A stretch of 64,000 nt of DNA from Photobacterium sp. DA100. GTDB lineage: Bacteria; Pseudomonadota; Gammaproteobacteria; Enterobacterales; Vibrionaceae. Position numbers and translations under genes: made by a program. Positions 58,857 through 64,000 of the stretch are shown piece after piece. Where the stretch lies: NCBI RefSeq assembly GCF_029223585.1, contig NZ_CP119423.1:372001-436000 (forward strand), given 5' to 3'. A model generated the notes under the pieces. The model ran no database searches. It saw only the letters and a program-made list of their open reading frames with translations, and was not told the origin of the DNA. Numbering within the stretch: position 1 is the first letter of the stretch; each line of letters opens with the position of its first letter.

Positions 58857-60262
58857 GACGATTTAGCCTGTGGTTTCTTGCGGCGCTGCTGCGGGCGACG
58901 GCGACGACGACGGGGTGCGCCAGAGCCACCTTCGTTGATCTGCTGCACCATCTTGCTGCGCTGGTTGCGGTCACCGTGCTGGAACTTATCCCACCACTGG
59001 GCCAGCTCGGCAATGTCCTCGCTCTCGAAGTTGGCTCGCATTTCCAGGAAGTCGAAGGCGGCCCGGAATTTCGGGTGCTCCATCATCTTGAATGCTCGCT
59101 TGCCACTGCGGCGGCTGAAACGGGTTTGTTGCTGCCAGATATCACGGATCGTCGTGGTAAAGCGGCGCGGGATGGCAATGGTCTTGACCTGCTCGTCAAG
59201 AATGTCATTGGCCGCTACCATGAAGGCATCGTAGTAGGCCAGGCCGCTGGCAAAGGCGACTTCTTCGGCACGGGTAACCAGCGGGTACCACAGCATGGCG
59301 GCAAACATAAAGGCCGGGTTAACTCGCTTGCCATCGGCAATACGCTTGTCGGTAGCCGACAGGATATGCTCGATCATCTGCTCGGTCTGGCTGCTGTGAT
59401 CTTCGGTGAAGTGCTCGGCCAGTAGCGGGAACAGTTGCTGGAACAAGTTGTATTCGCGCAGTAGCTTGTAGGTACCCAGGCCGTTGCCCGACTGCAGCAG
59501 CTTGAGGCTTTCCTCGAACAGGCGTGCGGCCGGGATATCCTGCAGCAGCGTTGATAGCGGCTTGATTGGGCCCGCAGTCGTTGGCTCGATGGTCATATCG
59601 AGTTTGGCGGCAAAGCGAACCGCGCGCAGCATCCGGACCGGATCTTCGCGGTAGCGGGTTTCAGGATCTCCGATCAGGCGAATAATCCGGTTGTCGAGAT
59701 CTTCCACCCCGTTGACATAGTCGGCAACGGTAAAATCCTTGATGCTGTAGTACAGCGCATTGATGGTGAAGTCACGGCGTTCGGCGTCTTCTTCGATACT
59801 GCCATAGACATTGTCACGCAGCAGCATGCCTTCCTGGCTCTGGGCCGAGACATTCTTCTTGTCTTTGATGCTCGGCTTGGCATCAGAGTGGTGACCGCGG
59901 AACGTGGCCACTTCGATGACGTCTCTGCCGAACAGGATATGGGCCAGGCGGAAACGGCGGCCGATCAGGCGGCAGTTGCGAAACAGCTGCTTGATCTCTT
60001 CCGGCGTTGCATTGGTGGCAATGTCGAAGTCTTTTGGTTGTTTGTCCAACAGGAGATCGCGAACACCACCACCTACCAGATATGCGTCATATCCGGCTTT
60101 ATTCAGGCGGTAAAGGACCTTCAGCGCATTCTCGCTGATATCTTTACGTGAAATACCGTGCTCTTGGCGCTGATAAACTTGCAAGGCGAGTTCCTCATGG
60201 TCGAGATCACTTGCGTCTCGATTCAGTACCTTACGGCAAAAGCTGGCGACTCGATTAAAGAT
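58853..60262 (-). CDS. pcnB: Poly(A) polymerase I PcnB, apparent AUC/AUU start
   Basis: Adds poly(A) tails that hasten RNA decay. The nucleotidyltransferase head ([21 protein letters not shown], with the DxD metal site) and the basic C-terminal tail ([20 protein letters not shown]) are intact. Homology to E. coli PcnB begins at [12 protein letters not shown], and the codon before is ATC (60262-60260), preceded by ATT; GAGG lies 6 bp before the ATC. The upstream ATG at 60274 overlaps this site and has none of its own. E. coli pcnB is known to start at AUU. 469 aa from ATC. Confidence 0.85.
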   Translation of the reverse strand: MFNRVASFCRKVLNRDASDLDHEELALQVYQRQEHGISRKDISENALKVLYRLNKAGYDAYLVGGGVRDLLLDKQPKDFDIATNATPEEIKQLFRNCRLIGRRFRLAHILFGRDVIEVATFRGHHSDAKPSIKDKKNVSAQSQEGMLLRDNVYGSIEEDAERRDFTINALYYSIKDFTVADYVNGVEDLDNRIIRLIGDPETRYREDPVRMLRAVRFAAKLDMTIEPTTAGPIKPLSTLLQDIPAARLFEESLKLLQSGNGLGTYKLLREYNLFQQLFPLLAEHFTEDHSSQTEQMIEHILSATDKRIADGKRVNPAFMFAAMLWYPLVTRAEEVAFASGLAYYDAFMVAANDILDEQVKTIAIPRRFTTTIRDIWQQQTRFSRRSGKRAFKMMEHPKFRAAFDFLEMRANFESEDIAELAQWWDKFQHGDRNQRSKMVQQINEGGSGAPRRRRRRPQQRRKKPQAKSS

Positions 60263-60439
60263 AATACACCTCATTTATGTGGTTCGGATTCAACAAACAG
60301 CCGCATATCATATATCACGGCAGGCCATTTTAGAATCCTAGCGCTTGTTTCCCCCGCATTTTGGCGGCAATTTGCGGGCATTTCGGGGGCGACAGGCAAT
60401 TAACAGTTAGCTGGACGACAATACTGCAGGCGCTTGGTT

Positions 60440-61342
60440 TCAGCCCGATGAAGGGGCTGAATGGGCCAGGGTAATCGCGGTGGTTGCCGGCAGGTTTGCC
60501 ACTTGCCAGTGGGCTGTACCCCAGAGCAGAATATCGCGGACCGACGAGCTTACCAGATCGACCGGTGGCTGCATGCCAAGAAACCCCATGGCTGCGATAA
60601 GGGCCGGCCTTGGATTGGTTTTATCGATGGCCGGGGCATGGTTCTGCTTCGAGAGCTTGTTGCCGTTTTCGGTCACTGCCAGCGGCAGGTGCAGATAGCG
60701 GACTTCCGGCTGGCCAAGCAGGCGGTATAGCCCGATCTGGCGGCCGGTGGGTTCAATTAAATCCGCGCCGCGGACCACTTCGGTGATCCCCTGCTCGATA
60801 TCATCCAGCACTACAGCCAGATTATAGGCGAACAGGCCGTCACGGCGGCGGATAATGAAATCCTCTGCGGCCAGCGGGGCCGGGATGCTGATGTGGCCAT
60901 GCAGCAGGTCGTTGAACGCCAGTACGGGGGTGTCAACCTTGAGCCGGATGGCATTGCCTGCCGCCCCCAATCGCAGGTCACGGCAGCTGCCAGGGTAGAA
61001 GCCCCCGGCCAGTTTGATTTGCTTACGGGTACATTGGCAGTAATAGGCCTGCTGATCATCGAGCCATGCCTCTATCTGGGCCTGGTACGCTTCGTGGCGC
61101 TGGCTTTGGTACATGATCCCCCCGTCCCACTCGAGGCCATAGGCTTCGAGGGTACGTAAGATATCATCCGCAGCACCGGGCATCTCCCGCGGCGGGTCAA
61201 GATCTTCCATCCTTACCAGCCAAGCCCCTTGCTCGGCTTTGGCCTGGAGGTAGCTGCCGAGGGCGGCTACCAGTGAGCCGAAGTGGAGTGGGCCTGACGG
61301 GGACGGCGCAAAGCGACCGATATATTGCTTGTTTGTACTCAT
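60440..61342 (-). CDS. gluQ: Glutamyl-Q tRNA(Asp) synthetase GluQRS
   Basis: Truncated glutamyl-tRNA synthetase paralogue that attaches glutamate to queuosine in tRNA(Asp). [21 protein letters not shown] (HIGH-like) at the N-terminus, the zinc-type cysteines (CQCTRKQ ... CRDLR) and KLSKQNHAP (KMSKS-like) are present. No anticodon-binding domain, as expected. I start at 61342 ([13 protein letters not shown]) rather than 23 codons upstream; the ribosome-binding site is weak. 300 aa. Follows dksA, as in E. coli. Confidence 0.94.
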   Translation of the reverse strand: MSTNKQYIGRFAPSPSGPLHFGSLVAALGSYLQAKAEQGAWLVRMEDLDPPREMPGAADDILRTLEAYGLEWDGGIMYQSQRHEAYQAQIEAWLDDQQAYYCQCTRKQIKLAGGFYPGSCRDLRLGAAGNAIRLKVDTPVLAFNDLLHGHISIPAPLAAEDFIIRRRDGLFAYNLAVVLDDIEQGITEVVRGADLIEPTGRQIGLYRLLGQPEVRYLHLPLAVTENGNKLSKQNHAPAIDKTNPRPALIAAMGFLGMQPPVDLVSSSVRDILLWGTAHWQVANLPATTAITLAHSAPSSG

Positions 61343-61412
61343 AAGAAAATCAACTGTACCAACCTGAATACTATTCTGAACGGCGCAGATAGTTAAGCAG
61401 TTTGGTCTCAAA

Positions 61413-61436
61413 CGAAAAAGGGAGCTGGCGCTCCCT
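61413..61436 (-). terminator. dksA terminator
   Basis: Perfect 7-bp stem AGGGAGC / GCTCCCT with a 4-nt loop; on the - strand followed by TTTTTC. It lies between dksA and gluQ and would make gluQ depend on readthrough, as reported for this gene pair in other bacteria. Confidence 0.85.
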
Positions 61437-61466
61437 CTTGACTATCATGGTGCAGTACGTAGTGTA

Positions 61467-61916
61467 CTAGCCTGCCATCTGCTTTTCTTTGATTTCAGCC
61501 AGCGTCTTACAGTCGATGCATAGCTCGGCTGTTGGACGGGCTTCCAGACGGCGGATACCGATTTCGATACCGCAAGAGTCACAGAAGCCGAAGTCGTCAT
61601 CTTCAATGCGCTGAAGTGTCTTCTCGATCTTCTTGATCAGTTTGCGTTCACGATCGCGGTTGCGTAACTCAAGGCTAAACTCTTCTTCTTGAGCTGCACG
61701 GTCAACGGGATCCGGGAAGTTGGCCGCTTCGTCCTGCATGTGGTTTACGGTACGATCAACTTCTTCGCGTAACTGGTTGCGCCAGGCTTCAAGAATCTTA
61801 CGGAAGTGCTCTAGCTGAGCTTCACCCATGTATTCTTCGCCAGCTTTTTCCTGGTAAGGTTCAACCCCAGCAATAGCCAGGATGCCTAGCGATTTTTTAA
61901 CGTTGCTCTCTGGCAT
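61467..61916 (-). CDS. dksA: RNA polymerase-binding regulator DksA
   Basis: Secondary-channel protein that works with ppGpp in the stringent response. Coiled-coil tip acids Asp69 and Asp72 (DPVDRA) and zinc cysteines 112, 115, 133 and 136 are present. The start at 61916 (MPESNVKK) has AGGAGA upstream and is chosen over one 11 codons earlier. 149 aa. Confidence 0.97.
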   Translation of the reverse strand: MPESNVKKSLGILAIAGVEPYQEKAGEEYMGEAQLEHFRKILEAWRNQLREEVDRTVNHMQDEAANFPDPVDRAAQEEEFSLELRNRDRERKLIKKIEKTLQRIEDDDFGFCDSCGIEIGIRRLEARPTAELCIDCKTLAEIKEKQMAG

Positions 61917-62052
61917 ATAGCATCTCCTAATATACCTAATAACCGTCACTGGTTAAATTTGGGCGGTATCTATAGCAGAAAGGGAGTGGTGTGGCAATTG
62001 CTGCATATATTCAATTTTATACCAATGTGAAGAAAGCATCACTTTGCGGTAT

Positions 62053-62766
62053 TTACTGGTTGAATTTTATGCGGCGGTCAATGTAGAGCTCCGTTGGAGT
62101 CAATACCGCCTTGTAACACAGGATCTCTACGCCAGCCCGCTCTGCTTGTTGAATTAATGAAAAGTAATCCGGGTCTATATGGTGCGCCGCAGATACTTTT
62201 TCAATCCCCGAATGTAAAATTGCGAAAAAAAGTATGGCACGCTCACCATTTTGTGCCACCTCAATTAGTTCCCTAAGGTGCTTTTGCCCCCGGGGGGTGA
62301 CGGCATCCGGGAAATACCCTTGCCCTTCCTTTCCCTGATCCAGCAGGGTGACACTTTTTACCTCGATGTAGCAGTCTGGTTTGTGCCCATCTTGTAACAA
62401 AATATCTATCCTACTGTTTTCACTACCATACTTAACTTCTGTACGAAGTGACGAATAGCCTTCCAATTCTGTGATGACATTCTTGTTAATCGCCTCTACC
62501 ACCAGCCGATTGGCCTGGGCGGTGTTGACACAAATGCTATGTCCTTGCGGTGTCTGTGATAATTCCCAGCTGTACGGGTATTTGCGCTTCGGGTTGTCCG
62601 AGGTCGAATACCACACCGTATTGCCCGGCTCTGCGCATCCGGTCATGGCCCCGGTATTGGCGCAGTGGATGGTGGTGATTGAGCCGTCGGGCAGGGTGAT
62701 GTCGGCTAGAAACCGCTTGTAGCGCTTGATCAGGGTCGCAGGTTGCAGTGGCGGGGTGAAATTCAT
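62053..62766 (-). CDS. sfsA: Sugar fermentation stimulation protein SfsA
   Basis: Predicted DNA-binding nuclease-like protein first found as a stimulator of maltose genes in E. coli; biochemical role uncertain. [23 protein letters not shown], the [10 protein letters not shown] block and the EVKSVTL / [13 protein letters not shown] core (PD-(D/E)XK-like) match the family. Start at 62766 with AAGGACAAGG upstream. 237 aa. Between thpR and dksA, as in E. coli (sfsA-dksA). Confidence 0.94.
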   Translation of the reverse strand: MNFTPPLQPATLIKRYKRFLADITLPDGSITTIHCANTGAMTGCAEPGNTVWYSTSDNPKRKYPYSWELSQTPQGHSICVNTAQANRLVVEAINKNVITELEGYSSLRTEVKYGSENSRIDILLQDGHKPDCYIEVKSVTLLDQGKEGQGYFPDAVTPRGQKHLRELIEVAQNGERAILFFAILHSGIEKVSAAHHIDPDYFSLIQQAERAGVEILCYKAVLTPTELYIDRRIKFNQ

Positions 62767-62783
62767 GCCTTGTCCTTTGGTTG

Positions 62784-63341
62784 TTATTGCTGGCGGCTGC
62801 CGAGGGGCCATTGGTCAATCCTGTGGTACTGGACGCCTTGGCGGCCGTCATGGCTGACTGGCTTGGAAATATACAGGCCAAAGTGTTTGAAGTGAAAATC
62901 TATTTTGTCGAATGCCGGTAGTCGTTCCGGGCGCCTGGCGACAGACTTGGCGAGGGTGATATGGGGCTTGTACGGGCGGGATTCCTGCTCCAGGCCGCAA
63001 TCTATGGCGAGGGAGCTTAGCTGCTGGGCCAGTGCCAGTAATGGCTGGGGGGGCCGTTCGGGGGCTAGCCATATGACCTTGCTGCGCTTCCAGTAGCCGA
63101 GCGTGGTCAGCTGTAATGAAAAGGGCGGGGGAGGTGCTAGCTGCTTGGCGGCGGCGACAATGGTATTGGTCTGCTCGTCAGTGACCATGCCGAGGAAAGC
63201 CAGGGTAATATGCAGGTTGTCCGCGGCGACCGGTCGGCCGAACTGGCCACATTGCGATGAGAGGCGGGCAAGGCGGTGAAAGGCTTCGCAGTGGCTAGCG
63301 GGCGATAATGCAAAGAACAGGCGCTGCTTTTTCTCTTTCAT
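62784..63341 (-). CDS. thpR: RNA 2',3'-cyclic phosphodiesterase ThpR
   Basis: 2H phosphoesterase (LigT family) acting on 2',3'-cyclic phosphate RNA ends in vitro. The paired HxT motifs are HITLAFLG (about residue 45) and HITLAKS (about residue 130). Start at 63341 ([12 protein letters not shown]) is chosen by alignment; the ribosome-binding site is weak. 185 aa. Divergent from hrpB and next to sfsA, as in E. coli. Confidence 0.92.
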   Translation of the reverse strand: MKEKKQRLFFALSPASHCEAFHRLARLSSQCGQFGRPVAADNLHITLAFLGMVTDEQTNTIVAAAKQLAPPPPFSLQLTTLGYWKRSKVIWLAPERPPQPLLALAQQLSSLAIDCGLEQESRPYKPHITLAKSVARRPERLPAFDKIDFHFKHFGLYISKPVSHDGRQGVQYHRIDQWPLGSRQQ

Positions 63342-63500
63342 GGGGTGATACCAAAAATGAGCAATATTCCGGCCTATCCGCGAGAATAAAAAGGGATAGG
63401 AACTAGGTGGTGGATTGCCAGTGTATTCATATCCATCAAAATCAAGCGGTATGAGGTACAATGGTCAAGCCTAAATTGAATATGACACAAGGTGTTTCCA

Positions 63501-64000
63501 TTGTCACAGCTGCCTATTGATGATGTGCTTCCTGCACTGCTGACCCAACTAGATGCCCGCTCGCAACTGATCCTCAAAGCCCCGCCCGGTGCCGGTAAGT
63601 CGACCCGCTTGCCTCTGGTGCTACTGCAGCAGGGAGCGGTCACGGGCAAAATAGTGATGCTGGAGCCGCGTCGTCTGGCGGCAAGGAATATTGCCCGCTA
63701 CCTGGCCTCCCAGCTGGGTGAGCAGGTGGGGGACACTGTCGGCCTTAGGATCAGGGGAGAGACCCGCGTCAGCAGCCAGACCAAACTTGAAATCGTCACC
63801 GAAGGGGTCATGACCCGGATGTTGCAGCAGGATCCCGAGCTGGCGGGGATTGAGCTGCTGATCTTCGATGAATTCCACGAGCGCAGTATCCATGCCGATA
63901 CGTCGCTGGCGCTGGCATTGGAGGTACAGGAAGCGCTGCGCGATGATCTCAAGCTGCTGGTGATGTCGGCGACGCTGGATGCTGATGCTCTGACCGGGTT
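63501..64000 (+). CDS. hrpB: ATP-dependent helicase HrpB, 5' part
   Basis: DEAH-type RNA helicase, cut by the right edge. It starts at TTG (SQLPIDDVLPALL) with AAGGTG about 8 bp upstream, which matches E. coli HrpB from the first residue. Walker A is APPGAGKST, motif II is DEFH rather than DEAH (as in E. coli HrpB), and motif III is MSATLDADAL near the edge. About 166 codons are visible. Confidence 0.94.
   Translation, partial: MSQLPIDDVLPALLTQLDARSQLILKAPPGAGKSTRLPLVLLQQGAVTGKIVMLEPRRLAARNIARYLASQLGEQVGDTVGLRIRGETRVSSQTKLEIVTEGVMTRMLQQDPELAGIELLIFDEFHERSIHADTSLALALEVQEALRDDLKLLVMSATLDADALTG

Noticed and set aside
60263..60274. Start of pcnB at the ATG at 60274
   Set aside because: The likely ribosome-binding site (GAGG) lies after this ATG, and homology to E. 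coli PcnB begins later, so a downstream AUU/AUC start is favoured.

Overview
The window is a stretch of chromosome from a gammaproteobacterium of the Vibrionaceae. The reasons are the gene order (division and cell-wall cluster without ddlB, a LuxR/HapR-type regulator next to hpt, FbpABC iron uptake, a PilABCD cluster next to nadC-ampD-pdhR-aceEF-lpd) and protein sequences that align closely with Vibrio/Photobacterium and E. coli counterparts recalled from memory. Base composition looks GC-rich for the family, so a high-GC Photobacterium-like species is my best guess; the genus cannot be fixed from this window. I saw no rRNA, tRNA, insertion sequence, prophage or CRISPR array. Almost everything is core genome.

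Layout. 1-14.7 kb: the dcw cluster on the + strand (ftsI 3' end, murE, murF, mraY, murD, ftsW, murG, murC, ftsQ, ftsA, ftsZ, lpxC), with many overlapping or abutting genes. 15.2-18.5 kb: secA and mutT, preceded by an unexplained 550-bp gap. 18.6-25.9 kb (- strand): yacG, zapD, coaE, then the type IV pilus genes pilD, pilC, pilB, pilA, then nadC. 26.5-34.4 kb (+): ampD, pdhR and the pyruvate dehydrogenase genes aceE, aceF and lpdA. 34.6-41.7 kb: a chemoreceptor (-), a patatin-type outer-membrane autotransporter (+) and acnB (+). 41.8-46.2 kb (-): a DoxX protein and a glycerate module (kinase, GntP permease, CdaR regulator). 46.4-52.5 kb (+): yacL, glnK-amtB (ammonium) and fbpABC (ferric iron). 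52.6-56.6 kb: the quorum-sensing regulator of the LuxR/HapR family (-), hpt (+), can (-) and the ABC exporter yadGH (+). 56.7-63.3 kb (-): panC, panB, folK, pcnB, gluQRS, dksA, sfsA, thpR. The window ends inside hrpB (+).

Regulatory sites readable from sequence include a perfect PdhR operator before pdhR, a sigma-54 promoter with an NtrC-like enhancer before glnK, a Fur-like box before fbpA, a candidate CdaR operator before the GntP permease, a strong sigma-70-like promoter in the murC-ftsQ gap, and a possible Qrr sRNA target over the ribosome binding site of the LuxR-type regulator. pcnB appears to start on a non-canonical AUC or AUU codon, as its E. coli homologue is known to do.

The most unusual feature is a small family of short tandem repeat arrays at gene edges. 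There are 36 perfect copies of a heptamer plus 5 of an octamer directly in front of ampD, 10 copies of another heptamer between pilC and pilD, and a short octamer run after mutT. The first two share an upstream module (GGAGGAGCWGGCCCTAGG) at nearly the same distance (70 and 73 bp) from the array, so they look like copies of one composite dispersed element. The pilC-pilD array puts a regular G3N4 series on the mRNA strand (G-quadruplex potential), and the ampD array puts an AAGGA in every unit just before the start codon.
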